A stretch of DNA of 64,000 nucleotides from Labrys sp. KNU-23 (GTDB lineage: Bacteria > Pseudomonadota > Alphaproteobacteria > Rhizobiales > Labraceae), in contig NZ_CP043489.1 in the NCBI RefSeq assembly GCF_008330945.1, positions 2,739,501-2,803,500 on the forward strand. The letters run 5' to 3'. A model generated the notes under the pieces. It saw only the letters and a program-made list of their open reading frames with translations. It did no database searches and had not been told where the DNA came from. Made by a program: the position numbers and the translations under genes. Numbering within the stretch: the first letter of the stretch is position 1; every line of letters starts with the position of its first letter. This document shows, one piece after another, positions 41,753 through 51,267 of the stretch.

Positions 41753-43492
41753 ATGTCTGCCTCTTTGAACCGCCTCGTCGACGAGATGTTGGCGAATGCC
41801 TTTTCAGCCTGTGGATTGCCGACCGAGACCGCCCGAGCCACCCGCTCCACGCTGCCGGAGCTCGCGGACCTGCAATGCAACGGCGCCATGCCGCTGGCCA
41901 AGAGCCTCAAGCGCAATCCGCGCGAGCTGGCCGAGCAGGTGGCCGAGAAGCTGAGGGAGCTGCCGGCCTTCAAGGAAGTCTCGGTGGCCGGTCCCGGCTT
42001 CCTCAATCTGCGGCTCTCCGATGCCTTCCTCTCCGAATGCGCCGCGGCCCAGGCTGCTTCGCCCGATCTCGGCATCGTGCAACTGCCGGCAGATACGGTG
42101 GTGCTCGACTATGGCGGCCCGAATGTCGCCAAGGCTCTGCACGTCGGCCATATCAGGGCGCTGGCGATCGGCGAGAGCTTGAGGCGTATCAACGCGGCCC
42201 AGGGGCTGGACGCGATTTCCGATATCCATCTCGGCGATTGGGGCTTGCAAATGGGCCAGCTGATCTCCGAGATTCGGCTCCGCTGGCCGGATCTGGGCCC
42301 GGGCGAGACGCCGCCCTTGACCATGGACGACCTGCAGCGCCTCTATCCGGAGGCCGCGGCCGCCTGCAAGGCCGACCCGGCGCGGATGGAGCTTGCCCGT
42401 GCCGCCACGGCTGCCCTGCAGGCAGGCGATCCCGACGCCACCGCGATCTGGCAGCAACTGCGCGACATCTCGCTGACGGCGCAGCGCATCGACATCGATC
42501 TGCTCGATACGCATTTCGACCTTTTCCTGGGCGAAAGCGATGTGCAGCCGCTGATCCCGGACATGATCGCCGACATGCGGGCCAAGGGCGTGGCCGTCGA
42601 GAATGACGGTGCGCTGATCGTCGACGTCGCCATTCCCGGCGACAACAAGCCGATGCCGCCGCTGCTGCTGCAGAAGAAGGACGGTGCGGCGCTTTATGCC
42701 ACCACCGATCTTGCCACCATCGTGGCCCGTGTGCGGGACCAGAACCCCAACCGCATCATCTATGTCGTCGACCAGCGCCAGGAATTGCATTTCCGGCAGG
42801 TCTTCCGCGCGGCCGAACTGGCCGGGATCGCGCCGGGTGTGGAACTGATCCATGCCGGCTTCGGCACGGTGAACGGTGCGGACGGCAAGCCCTACAAGAC
42901 TCGCGACGGCGGCGTGGCCCAGCTCAAGGATCTGCTCGCCGACGCCATCGAGAAGGCGCGCCAGCGTCTTGACGAGGTGATCGCGAGGCGCTCGGTCGAT
43001 CCTGCACTGGACCTTGACACGCTGGCCCGCCAGGTCGGCATCGGTGCGGTCAAATATGCGGACCTCTCATCCTATCGCCTTTCGGGCTACATTTTCGACA
43101 TCGAGCGGATGACCGCCCTGGAGGGCAAGACCGGTCCCTATGTGCAGTATGCCTGCGTGCGGACCGGCTCGATCCAGGCCGAAGCCCGGCTCAAGGGCTT
43201 CGAGGTCGGCCCGATCGCGGTCGAAGCGCAGGCCGAGCGCAATCTCGTGCTTGAATGCACCCGATTGCCAGAGGTGGTGGCTTCCGCCACCCGCAACAAC
43301 GCGCCCAACGAGATCGCCGACCACGTGTTCACGGTCGCCCAGGCCTTCAGCCGCTTTTATGACGCCTGTCCCGTTCTCAAGGACAACACCGAGGCCGAAC
43401 GCGCCTCGCGTCTGGCCTTGTGCGGCCTCGCGCGCGCCGTGCTGGAGAAGGAACTGTGGCTGCTCGGCATCGAAGTGCCGGAGAAGATGTAG
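41753..43492 (+). CDS. argS: Arginyl-tRNA synthetase
   Basis: A 579-residue class I synthetase that charges tRNA-Arg. It has an N-terminal additional domain (LADLQCNGAMPLAKSL, GPGFLNLRL), the HIGH motif as HVGH in NVAKALHVGHIRAL, GDWGLQMGQLI, YVVDQRQELHFRQVF, GKPYKTRDGG in the region replacing KMSK, and the anticodon-binding DALR domain at the end. The N-terminus (QCNGAMPLAKSLKRNPRELAEQVAEKL) resembles the enterobacterial ArgS type more than the one I would expect in most rhizobia-related genomes, so it could be a second copy. ATG 41753 follows AGGAAG. Confidence 0.93.
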   Translation: MSASLNRLVDEMLANAFSACGLPTETARATRSTLPELADLQCNGAMPLAKSLKRNPRELAEQVAEKLRELPAFKEVSVAGPGFLNLRLSDAFLSECAAAQAASPDLGIVQLPADTVVLDYGGPNVAKALHVGHIRALAIGESLRRINAAQGLDAISDIHLGDWGLQMGQLISEIRLRWPDLGPGETPPLTMDDLQRLYPEAAAACKADPARMELARAATAALQAGDPDATAIWQQLRDISLTAQRIDIDLLDTHFDLFLGESDVQPLIPDMIADMRAKGVAVENDGALIVDVAIPGDNKPMPPLLLQKKDGAALYATTDLATIVARVRDQNPNRIIYVVDQRQELHFRQVFRAAELAGIAPGVELIHAGFGTVNGADGKPYKTRDGGVAQLKDLLADAIEKARQRLDEVIARRSVDPALDLDTLARQVGIGAVKYADLSSYRLSGYIFDIERMTALEGKTGPYVQYACVRTGSIQAEARLKGFEVGPIAVEAQAERNLVLECTRLPEVVASATRNNAPNEIADHVFTVAQAFSRFYDACPVLKDNTEAERASRLALCGLARAVLEKELWLLGIEVPEKM

Positions 43493-43575
43493 TGCCGTGC
43501 GCGGGAGTCCCTTCCCGCGCTCGCGATTTGCTGCTACGCACGCCTCCAATTGACTGACAAATAGAGGCGGCCTTC

Positions 43576-44517
43576 ATGAGCCAGCATTCCATCGCCATCA
43601 TCGGCGTCGGCAAGATCGCGGTCGACCAGCATCTGCCCGTGATCGCCAAGAATCCGGCCTTCCGGCTGGCGGCGCTGGTGAGCCAGCGGGGCATCGAGCA
43701 GGCGGGCGTACCGACCTTCCGCACCCCGGCCGAGCTCTATGCGGCGATGCCGGATCTCGACGCGGTGGCGATCTGCACGCCGCCCTCCGTGCGCCACCAG
43801 GTGGCGCTGGAGGCGCTGAATGCCGGCATGAACGTGCTCCTGGAAAAGCCGCCGGCGCCCACTGTCAGCGAGTTGGCCGACCTCGTGCGCCAGGCCGCAG
43901 CCCGGCGCTGCGTGCTGTTCGCCACCTGGCACTCGCAATACAATGCCGGGGTCGAGGAGGCGAAGAAGCGCCTTGCCGGCCGCAAGATCGCCTCTCTCGC
44001 CATCACCTGGAAGGAAGATGTGCGGCGCTGGCATCCCGGCCAGGAATGGATCTGGCAGCCGGGCGGCTTCGGCGTGTTCGATCCGGGTATCAACGCGCTG
44101 TCGATCCTCACCGAGATCGCGCCCGAGCCCTTCTTCGTCACCGCCGCGACACTGACCTATCCCGCCAACCGCGATACGCCGATCGCGGCCAGACTGACCT
44201 TTGCCTCCGACGCCGGCCTGCCCGGTGCGGCGCTGACTGCCGAATTCGACTGGCGCCAGACCGGCGACCAGACCTGGACGATCGAGATCGTGGTGGAAGA
44301 CGGTACCCGGCTCACCCTGATCGACGGCGGCTCCAAGCTCGCCATCAACGGCAACCTGACCGTGGCCGAGCCGATGGCCGAATATGAAGGCATCTATGCC
44401 CGCTTCGCCGGCCTGCTCGATCGTGGCGAGAGCGCGGTGGATGCCGCGCCCTTCCACCTGGTCGCCGACGCCATGGTGGTGGGCAAGCGCGAGACCACCG
44501 ACGCCTTCGAGTGGTGA
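43576..44517 (+). CDS. D-galactose / L-arabinose 1-dehydrogenase (Gfo/Idh/MocA family)
   Basis: A 313-residue oxidoreductase. The nucleotide-binding motif is IIGVGKIAVDQHLPVI; the family signature EKPPAPTVSEL and the active-site stretch WKEDVRRWHPGQEWIWQPGGFGVFDPGINALSI match the Azospirillum-type L-arabinose 1-dehydrogenase and D-galactose 1-dehydrogenase. These oxidise the sugar to its lactone with NAD(P)+. It converges on the SDR gene of the sugar locus that follows, so it may add a further hexose or pentose to the pathway. Exact substrate preference cannot be read from sequence. Confidence 0.9.
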   Translation: MSQHSIAIIGVGKIAVDQHLPVIAKNPAFRLAALVSQRGIEQAGVPTFRTPAELYAAMPDLDAVAICTPPSVRHQVALEALNAGMNVLLEKPPAPTVSELADLVRQAAARRCVLFATWHSQYNAGVEEAKKRLAGRKIASLAITWKEDVRRWHPGQEWIWQPGGFGVFDPGINALSILTEIAPEPFFVTAATLTYPANRDTPIAARLTFASDAGLPGAALTAEFDWRQTGDQTWTIEIVVEDGTRLTLIDGGSKLAINGNLTVAEPMAEYEGIYARFAGLLDRGESAVDAAPFHLVADAMVVGKRETTDAFEW

Positions 44518-44547
44518 TCGCCCGGCGGGCTCACGACCTGATCGCCT

Positions 44548-45300
44548 TCAATAAGTCGCCCGGCCGCCGGAGAGGTCGAATACTGCGCCCGTGGTGAAGG
44601 AATTCTCCTTGGTGGCCAGCCAGCAGATCATCGCGGCCGCCTCGGCGAGTTCCAGCATGCGTCCGCGCGGGATCTTGGAGAGGATCATCTTCAGGAATTC
44701 CGGGTCCTGGCTCATCGCCATCGTGGTCTTGGCCACCGCGGGCGTCACGGCGTTGACGGATATGTCATATTTGGCGAGTTCCTTGCCCAGCGACTTGGTC
44801 AGGGCCAGCACGCCGGCCTTGGTGGCCGAATAGGCCGGTGCGCCGGGATTGCCTTCCTTGCCGGCGACCGAGCTCAGATTGACGATACGCCCGTAATTGC
44901 GGGCGATCATGTGCGGCACCACGGCGTGGCAGACGTGGAAGGTGCCCACCAGGCCGATATGCACCACCTCGGCGAAGGCCTCGGGCGGATAGTCCCAGGT
45001 GTTGGCATTAGGGCCGACGATCGCGGCATTGTTGATGAGCACGTCGATCTGGCCGAAACGCGCCAGTGTCTGCGTGACGCCGGCCTCCACGGAGGCAAGG
45101 TCGCCGATGTCGACATTAAGGGCCTGGACCTTGCCATCCTTGCCATATTTGGTTTCCAGGGCCTGCAGCAGGGAGGCGTCCCGATCCCAGATCGAGACGT
45201 TGCCGCCACCGGCCAGGATGCGTTCGGCGACCGTCAGCCCGATGCCCTGGCCACCTCCGGTGACGATGGCGGTCTGTCCTGCGAAATCGTAGCTGTTCAT
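44548..45300 (-). CDS. Short-chain dehydrogenase of the deoxysugar pathway
   Basis: A 250-residue classical SDR. The cofactor motif is VTGGGQGIGLTV, the NNA(A)IVG segment is present, and the catalytic residues are Ser in NLSSVAG and the YSATK motif. It ends with the family sequence TGAVFDLSGGRATY. In oxidative L-fucose and L-rhamnose pathways an SDR oxidises the 2-keto-3-deoxy sugar acid, and this is the most probable role here. It is the last gene of the minus-strand operon, 62 bases after the binding-protein gene. Confidence 0.88.
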   Translation of the reverse strand: MNSYDFAGQTAIVTGGGQGIGLTVAERILAGGGNVSIWDRDASLLQALETKYGKDGKVQALNVDIGDLASVEAGVTQTLARFGQIDVLINNAAIVGPNANTWDYPPEAFAEVVHIGLVGTFHVCHAVVPHMIARNYGRIVNLSSVAGKEGNPGAPAYSATKAGVLALTKSLGKELAKYDISVNAVTPAVAKTTMAMSQDPEFLKMILSKIPRGRMLELAEAAAMICWLATKENSFTTGAVFDLSGGRATY

Positions 45301-45362
45301 GGGAACGTCCGGGAAAACTGAGATGAGGGGCCGGCACGGGGATGTCCCGCGCCGGGTCGATA

Positions 45363-46367
45363 TCAGAAGTTGAACTGGTCGATATTGCCGGCGTCGAAGG
45401 TCGTCAGCTCGGCCTGGGTGTTGATGATGTGATCGGCCCCGACGGTGATCTCGCCAAGGCCCGGAACCTCGAACTTGGTGCCGGGCTCGTTCTTGATGGT
45501 GCCGTTCTTCACGCCCACGGCGAAATAGGAGGTGAGCAGGCCTTCATTATAGGGGCTCCAGAGCTGGAAGGCCTTGAGCGTGCCGTCCTTGATGAAGGGG
45601 CGCATCTGGTTGGGCGTGCCGAGGCCGGTGAGCGTGATCTGCTTGGCCTTGCCCTGGGTCTGCAGCACCTGCGCTGCCGCGGCGACGCCCACGGTGGTCG
45701 GCGAGATCACGCCCTTGAGGTTGGGGTATTTCTGGATCAGCGCTTCCATCTCGGTGGTGGATTTTTGCGGATCGTCGTCGCCATAGGCCACGGCTACCAG
45801 CTTCATCTTGGCATATTTGGGATTGCTGGCGAGGCTGTCCTTCATCGCCGCGATCCAGGTGTTCTGGTCGGGTGCGTCGGTGGTGGCGGAGAGGATGGCG
45901 ATTTCGCCCTCGTAATTGATCTGCGAGCCCAGGAGCTCGACCTGGCTCGGCCCGGTCTTGGTGAAGTCGACGGGCAGGATGCCGGCATCGCGGTGGTCGA
46001 GATTGCCGACGAGGTCGCCATTGACCGCGAGCACCAGGATGCCGCGCGAGCGGGCGCGGTCCAGCACCTGGTTGAGGGCATCGGGGCTGTTGGGGGAGAT
46101 GGCGATCACGCCGACGCCGCGCTGGGTCTGCGCCGTGATGAAGGGGATCTGCGAAGTGGCTTCGGCGGTCGCCGGGGCCTGCATGTCGAAGTCGCAGCCG
46201 ACCTTGGCGCAGCCGTCCTGGAAGCCCTTTACCAGCGAATCGAAATAGGGATTGCCAGTGTTCTTGGGAATATAGACGATCGAGACCTTGTCGGCCGCCT
46301 GCGCACTGACGGCGGTGGCCAGGGCCAGTCCGAGCGACAGCCCGAGCAGCAATGTTTTCCTCAGCAT
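45363..46367 (-). CDS. Sugar-binding protein of an L-rhamnose/L-fucose-type ABC transporter
   Basis: A 334-residue periplasmic protein. A signal peptide (MLRKTLLLGLSLGLALATAVSAQA) is followed by the type 1 periplasmic-binding fold (VSIVYIPKNTGNPYFDSLVKGF, GVGVIAISPNSPDALNQVLDRA). It is closest to the RhaS group that delivers L-rhamnose to a CUT2 transporter; related proteins bind L-fucose. It lies directly after the two permease genes and ATPase gene in the operon. Confidence 0.92.
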   Translation of the reverse strand: MLRKTLLLGLSLGLALATAVSAQAADKVSIVYIPKNTGNPYFDSLVKGFQDGCAKVGCDFDMQAPATAEATSQIPFITAQTQRGVGVIAISPNSPDALNQVLDRARSRGILVLAVNGDLVGNLDHRDAGILPVDFTKTGPSQVELLGSQINYEGEIAILSATTDAPDQNTWIAAMKDSLASNPKYAKMKLVAVAYGDDDPQKSTTEMEALIQKYPNLKGVISPTTVGVAAAAQVLQTQGKAKQITLTGLGTPNQMRPFIKDGTLKAFQLWSPYNEGLLTSYFAVGVKNGTIKNEPGTKFEVPGLGEITVGADHIINTQAELTTFDAGNIDQFNF

Positions 46368-46407
46368 GAATCCCTCCTGATGATGGTCGCAAGCCGGTTT
46401 CTCCCGG

Positions 46408-47412
46408 CTATCTCTGGTTGCGGGCGTAGATCGTGTTGGTGGCGATGATGGAGATGATGAGCAGCAGGCCCATCACCGTGAGCTGGTAGGTCACCGGGAT
46501 GTTGGCGACCGTCATGCCGATGGCGATGATCACCAGGAGCCAGGAGGCGATGAAGGTGCCGGCGATGGTGCCGCGCCCGCCGAAGATGTAGGTGCCGCCG
46601 AGCATGACGATCAGCACCATCTGCAGTTCGCCGCCGGTGGCCAGATCATAGCGCACCGAGGCCAGCCGCGAGGCCGCAAGCAGGCCGCAGAGGGCGCTGG
46701 TGAGGCCCATCGCCAGGAACAAAGCGAACTTGATGCGCCTGACCTTGATGCCGGCATGGCGCGCGGCGATCTCGCTGGTGCCGATCTGGTAGATCTGCCG
46801 GCCCAGAATGGTGGCGCCGAGCACGAAGGCCAGGACCAGCGAGGCGACGACGAAGATCAGCACTGGCACCGGCACGCCGAAAAGGGTGCGATAATCGATG
46901 CCGACGAACCAGGCCGGAAATTTGCTGATCGACCTGTCACCGGCCAGCACCTGGGCGAGGCCGCGATACATGATCAGCGTGCCGATGGTGACCATCAGCG
47001 AGGGCAGGCGTAGCCACAGGACCATGAAGCCGTTGAAGGCACCCATGAGGAGGCCGGCGGCAAGGCTTGCCGCGATCGCCCAACCGATCGGCAGGCCGGC
47101 CTGGAACACACTGCCGAACAGGCAGGCGGTCAGCGCCATGGTGGAGGCGGGAGACAGGTCGATCTCGCCGGCGATGATCACCAGGGTCAGCACCAAGGCG
47201 ATGATCGAGAACTCGGCATAGTAGGTGGCGCTTTCCAGGATGAAGGTCAGCGAGGCGAAGAAGGGAGAGAGCAGGCAGGCGATGACGATGGCGGCTGCCA
47301 GCAGCACCAGGGTCATGGTCTCCGGCCGCACCAGCACCGTACGCCAGAGCGGCAGGGGCTTGGCGGCGTCCTGCGGGGAGACGGCAGTGGAGGGGGTATC
47401 GGTGCTGGTCAT
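46408..47412 (-). CDS. Sugar ABC transporter permease (RhaP/RhaQ type), second
   Basis: A 334-residue CUT2 permease with about eight to ten membrane helices and the typical LVIIAGEIDLSPASTMALTACLFG and MYRGLAQVLAG segments. The ATG at 47412 overlaps the stop codon of the preceding permease (ATGA), so translation is coupled. A longer open frame upstream on this strand is read inside the other permease gene and is not part of the protein. It pairs with the other permease to form the membrane channel. Confidence 0.93.
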   Translation of the reverse strand: MTSTDTPSTAVSPQDAAKPLPLWRTVLVRPETMTLVLLAAAIVIACLLSPFFASLTFILESATYYAEFSIIALVLTLVIIAGEIDLSPASTMALTACLFGSVFQAGLPIGWAIAASLAAGLLMGAFNGFMVLWLRLPSLMVTIGTLIMYRGLAQVLAGDRSISKFPAWFVGIDYRTLFGVPVPVLIFVVASLVLAFVLGATILGRQIYQIGTSEIAARHAGIKVRRIKFALFLAMGLTSALCGLLAASRLASVRYDLATGGELQMVLIVMLGGTYIFGGRGTIAGTFIASWLLVIIAIGMTVANIPVTYQLTVMGLLLIISIIATNTIYARNQR

Positions 47413-48395
47413 GCCGCATCCCTCGCCAGCAGGCCCTTGAGGCCGCCCTGCCGGACGCTGCGGTCGATCACCAGGGCGGCGAGGATGACTGCGCCGTAGA
47501 TCGCCTGCTGCCAGAAGCCGGAGACGCCGAGGATCGGCAGCGCCACGCTGACGGCGCCGAGCAGGAGCACGCCGAGCACGGTGCCTGCGACCGAGCCGGA
47601 GCCGCCATTGATCGACACCCCGCCGATGACCACGGGTGCGATCACCGTGAACTCGAAGCCGACGCCGGTGATGCCGGGGTTCACATAGCCGAAGCGCGAG
47701 GCGTACATCACGCCCGCAAGCCCGGCGAGAGCCCCGGACAGCACGAAGACCAGCACGGTGATTGGCGCGGCCCGGATGCCGCGCAGCGGCGCCGCCACCG
47801 GATTGGAGCCGATGGCATAGATCTGGCGTCCCAGCCGGGAATGGCCGAGGAAAAGGTAGGTGGCGAGCGCCACGGCAAAGGCGATCAGGATGATCCAGGG
47901 AATGCCGAAGACGGGGGAGGTCTGGCTGAGTTCGATCAGGCCGCGCGGAATATATTGCGGATCGACCTGGCGGGCATCGGAGATGAAGAAGATCAGGCCG
48001 CGATAGAGGCTGAGCGTGCCGAGCGTCACGATGATGGAAGGTAGCCTGAAGATGGTGACCACCAGCCCGTTGATGAGGCCCAGCGCGGCGCCGACGGCGA
48101 TCGCGGCGACGACGCCGACGGTGACGGGCAGCTCCGGATGGTCGCGCCAGAGCATGCCGGCGACGATGGCGGAAAAGCCGAGGATCGAGCCGATGGAAAG
48201 ATCGACATGGCGGGCGACCAGCACCATCATCTCGCCCATCGCCGCCACCATGATCAGCGGCACGGCCAGCAGCACGATGCGCAGCGTCTCGGCGGAGAGA
48301 AAGCGCGGCTGGATCAGGCCGACGATGACGGCGAACAGCGCGATCATCACCATGATGCCGGCCTCGCGGCGGCGCAAGAGACTGGCGATGCTCAT
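47409..48395 (-). CDS. Sugar ABC transporter permease (RhaP/RhaQ type), first
   Basis: A 328-residue CUT2 permease. Key segments are VLVARHVDLSIGSILGFSAI, TLGTLSLYRGLIFFI and VTVIAPVVIGGVSINGGSGSVAGTVLG (the EAA-like loop region). The start overlaps the ATPase gene stop by four bases, and its stop overlaps the next permease start. It forms the membrane pore with that permease, energised by the ATPase encoded just upstream. Confidence 0.93.
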   Translation of the reverse strand: MSIASLLRRREAGIMVMIALFAVIVGLIQPRFLSAETLRIVLLAVPLIMVAAMGEMMVLVARHVDLSIGSILGFSAIVAGMLWRDHPELPVTVGVVAAIAVGAALGLINGLVVTIFRLPSIIVTLGTLSLYRGLIFFISDARQVDPQYIPRGLIELSQTSPVFGIPWIILIAFAVALATYLFLGHSRLGRQIYAIGSNPVAAPLRGIRAAPITVLVFVLSGALAGLAGVMYASRFGYVNPGITGVGFEFTVIAPVVIGGVSINGGSGSVAGTVLGVLLLGAVSVALPILGVSGFWQQAIYGAVILAALVIDRSVRQGGLKGLLARDAA

Positions 48396-49939
48396 GCGGC
48401 GGCCCGTCCATCCGGGTTCGCCTTGCGGCGCGGCACGGCGGCATGCATCACGCTTTCCTCGCTGGCCTCGCCACGGGCGAGATTGGCGGTGAGACGCCCT
48501 TCCGACATCACCAGCACACGGTCGCTGAGCGCCAGCAGTTCCGGCAGTTCGGAGGAAATCAGCAGCACGGCGCGGCCCGAAGCGGCCAGCTCGCCGATCA
48601 TTTCGTAGAACTCGGCCTTGACCCCGATGTCGATGCCGCGTGTCGGCTCGTCCAGGATGAGGATCTCAGGGTCGGTGAGCAGCCAGCGCGCCAGGATGGC
48701 CTTCTGCTGGTTGCCGCCGGAAAGTTCGCCGATGGGTTGGCGCAGGCTGGCGAGGCGGATGCGCAATTTACGCACCTGCTCGCGGGCGATCGAGCGCTCG
48801 AGGGCACGACGAATGACGCCGCCCGGGGCAACCTTGCCGGGCACGGCAGCGGTGATGTTCTGCTCGACCGGCAGGCTGCGGAAGATGCCGGCGACGGCGC
48901 GGTCCTCCGGCACGAAGGCGAGGCCTTGCGCCACCGCATCCGCCGGCTCGCGGATGGTGACTGTCTTGCCGTTGACCTCGATGCTGCCGCTGGCGGCGGG
49001 AGCCACGCCGAACAGGGCGCGGGCGATATCGGTGCGGCCGGCACCGACCAGGCCGCCAAGGCCGACGATCTCACCCTTGTGGACCTCGAAGCTGATGTCC
49101 TCGAACTTGCCGGGCAGGCTGAGGCCGCGCACCGCCAAGGCAACCGCGCCGATCTGCGACTTGTGCTGGGGAATATAGGTCTTCACCTCCCGGCCGATCA
49201 TCAGGCGGATGATGTCGGCGTCGGAGAGCCCGGCAGTCTCCTCGGTGGCGATCCTGCTGCCATCCCGGAAGATGGTGACGCGGTCGCACAGGGCCCGCAC
49301 TTCCTCGAGCCGGTGGCTGATGAAGATGATGGTGCGGCCTTCCTGGCGGAGCTGGCGGGCAATGCCGAACAGGGTTTCGACTTCTCTGGGCGTCAGCGGG
49401 GCCGTGGGTTCGTCCATGATGATCAGCCGGCTGTCGCTGGCCAGCGCCCGGGCGATTTCCACCATCTGCTGGTCGGCAATCGAGAGGCCGCGCATCGGCT
49501 TGCCGACATCGATGGCGATGCCGAGCCGGGCCATCAGGCTGTCAGCCTCGCGCCGGAGTTCGCCCCAGCGCACCCGCCCGAGCGCCGGGCCTTCATGGCG
49601 GCCGAGCACGAGGTTTTCTGCAACGGAGAGATCGGGAAAGGAGATCGGCTCCTGGTGGATCAGGGTGATGCCGAGCTTCTGGGCGATCAGCGGCGTCGTG
49701 ACCTCGACGGGCGTGCCGTTCAAGGCGAGCGAGCCACGGCTGGGGCGGTGGACGCCGGCAATGATCTTGGCGAAGGTCGATTTGCCGGCGCCGTTCTCGC
49801 CGAGCAAAGCGTGGATCTCGCCGGCATGGAGGTCGAGATCGACGTCGCGCAAGACTTCGACACCGGCAAATTGCTTGGAGATGCCGCGGGCCGAGATCAG
49901 GATCGGCAGCGCTCTTCCAGGCTCGTCCGCCCTGTTCAT
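48392..49939 (-). CDS. Sugar ABC transporter ATP-binding protein (RhaT/RbsA type)
   Basis: A 515-residue protein with two tandem ATPase domains, as in CUT2 sugar importers. The first has Walker A GENGAGKST, signature-like LSIADQQMVEIARALA and Walker B LIIMDEPTAPL. The second has the altered GLVGAGRTDIARALFG in place of Walker A, LSGGNQQKAILARWL, and LILDEPTRGIDIG. The degenerate second Walker A is normal in this family. ATG 49939 overlaps the aldo-keto reductase stop codon (ATGA). Confidence 0.95.
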   Translation of the reverse strand: MNRADEPGRALPILISARGISKQFAGVEVLRDVDLDLHAGEIHALLGENGAGKSTFAKIIAGVHRPSRGSLALNGTPVEVTTPLIAQKLGITLIHQEPISFPDLSVAENLVLGRHEGPALGRVRWGELRREADSLMARLGIAIDVGKPMRGLSIADQQMVEIARALASDSRLIIMDEPTAPLTPREVETLFGIARQLRQEGRTIIFISHRLEEVRALCDRVTIFRDGSRIATEETAGLSDADIIRLMIGREVKTYIPQHKSQIGAVALAVRGLSLPGKFEDISFEVHKGEIVGLGGLVGAGRTDIARALFGVAPAASGSIEVNGKTVTIREPADAVAQGLAFVPEDRAVAGIFRSLPVEQNITAAVPGKVAPGGVIRRALERSIAREQVRKLRIRLASLRQPIGELSGGNQQKAILARWLLTDPEILILDEPTRGIDIGVKAEFYEMIGELAASGRAVLLISSELPELLALSDRVLVMSEGRLTANLARGEASEESVMHAAVPRRKANPDGRAAA

Positions 49940-50955
49940 GGCGTGGGGGCGTCCTTGTCGATCAGGCCTTCCGCCTTGAGGTCCGACCAGAAGCCGGCGG
50001 GGATCGGGGCGTGATGCGAGGCAACGTTCTCGACGATCTCGCTCGGCTTCACCGCGCCCGGAATTTCCGAAACCACGGCGGGATGGGCGAGCACGAATTG
50101 CAGGGCCGCCGCCGGCAGGGCCACGCCGTGGGCCTTGCAGACCGCCTCGATGCCCTGGACCTTGGCCTGCACGGCCTCCGGCGCCTTGCTGTAATTGTAG
50201 TTGGCGCTGCCGCCCGAGCCGGTGACCAGGATGCCCGAGGCGAAGGGCGAGCCGATGACGACACTGACCTTGCGCTTCACGCATTCGGCCATGCCGGTAT
50301 GCAGGCAGCCCTGGTCGATCAGGGTATAGGGCATGGCCACCAGCACGAAATCGAGATCGACCAGGGGCGCCACCGTCTCCAGGGCGTCGGCGGTGTTGAT
50401 GCCCATGCCGATGGCCTTGATCTCGCCGCGCCGCTTCAATTCCTCCAGGGCCTTGATGCCGGAATAGACGAGGTCCTTCTTGCGGTAGCCGAAATCCGGG
50501 CCCTGATAGGCGGCGTCGAGATCGTGGATGACCAGGGCGTCGATGGTGTTGAGGCCGAGCCGCATCATCGACTGCTCATAGGAGCGCATCACGCCGTCAT
50601 AGGTGTAGTCGTAGCGGTGCTGGAAGGGCAGGCCGCCGAGCCACATCTCCGATTTGAAGGTCGCGGGGTCGAAGGGGCGTTCGAGGATGCGCCCGACCTT
50701 GGTGACGAGCTGGTATTCGTTGCGTGGCCGATGCCTGAGGCCGTAGCCGAGGCGGTGTTCGGAGAGGCCGAGGCCATACCAGGGCGCAGTGTCGAACAGG
50801 CGCACGCCCGCATCCCAGGCAGCGTCGATGGTGGCGCTGGCATCGGCCTCCGTCACCAGGCTGTAGAGCTCGCCCAGATGCGCCGCGCCATAGCCGAAGG
50901 TCGGCACGGTCATCGACGTCTGGCCGACGCGGCGGCGCTCGAATTCCTTGGGCAT
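49936..50955 (-). CDS. Aldo-keto reductase, probable L-fucose / aldose 1-dehydrogenase
   Basis: A 339-residue aldo-keto reductase resembling D-threo-aldose (L-fucose) 1-dehydrogenase and pyridoxal 4-dehydrogenase. Conserved sites are GYGAAHLGELY, DTAPWYGLGLSEHRLG (Asp and Tyr of the AKR tetrad), VTKVGR (Lys) and VIHDLD (His). It should oxidise the imported deoxysugar to its lactone. ATG 50955 was chosen because GGGAG lies 7 bases upstream; the longest frame starts with a TTG inside the operator at 51020-51030 and is unlikely. It is the first gene of the minus-strand sugar operon. Confidence 0.87.
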   Translation of the reverse strand: MPKEFERRRVGQTSMTVPTFGYGAAHLGELYSLVTEADASATIDAAWDAGVRLFDTAPWYGLGLSEHRLGYGLRHRPRNEYQLVTKVGRILERPFDPATFKSEMWLGGLPFQHRYDYTYDGVMRSYEQSMMRLGLNTIDALVIHDLDAAYQGPDFGYRKKDLVYSGIKALEELKRRGEIKAIGMGINTADALETVAPLVDLDFVLVAMPYTLIDQGCLHTGMAECVKRKVSVVIGSPFASGILVTGSGGSANYNYSKAPEAVQAKVQGIEAVCKAHGVALPAAALQFVLAHPAVVSEIPGAVKPSEIVENVASHHAPIPAGFWSDLKAEGLIDKDAPTP

Positions 50956-51019
50956 TGCGGCACTCCCGGGCATTTCTGGATTGGCGGTTCCGGGCAGCCC
51001 GGCCGCATTTGCGGCTAAG

Positions 51020-51046
51020 TTGTCAGACAAAAATTAGTTTGACAAG
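51020..51046. promoter_or_regulatory. FadR/GntR-type operator
   Basis: TTGTCAGACAA (51020-51030) is a perfect 11-base palindrome around a central A and fits the TNGTNNNACNA pattern used by FadR-family regulators. A related half-site, TTTGACAAG, follows at 51038-51046. It lies upstream of the aldo-keto reductase operon and shares the divergent region with the lactonase and GntR genes, so the GntR protein encoded at 52161 is its likely ligand. Confidence 0.75.
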
Positions 51047-51120
51047 TTTTTACTGGCTGGCGGAGAATGGCGACAAGACCCGATGCGGTTTACTTGAGCA
51101 TCTTCGAGATCCACGACCTT

Positions 51121-51208
51121 TGTCATTGCCGGGCTTGACCCGGCAATCCAGCTCCGAGCCCGTTGCGGCGGCGACTTCTGGATAGCCGGGTCAAGCCCGG
51201 CTATGACA
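51121..51208. repeat. Palindromic intergenic element upstream of the lactonase gene
   Basis: The 31-base arms 51121-51151 (TGTCATTGCCGGGCTTGACC...) and 51178-51208 (CTGGATAGCCGGGTCAAGCC...) are near-perfect inverted repeats. This GCCGGGCTTGACCCGGC type is frequent in hyphomicrobial genomes. It lies between the operator and the lactonase start. Confidence 0.85.
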
Positions 51209-51267
51209 AATCGGGGTGTTTCTCCCGGATGCGACGTCGCGCTCACGAGTTGAGAGTTGAGGATGCC

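Noticed and set aside
47413-48444. N-terminal extension of the second sugar permease to 678 residues
   Set aside because: The extension is an Arg/Pro/His-rich reading of the first permease gene in another frame. The permease fold begins at the ATG at 47412, which overlaps the previous stop codon.
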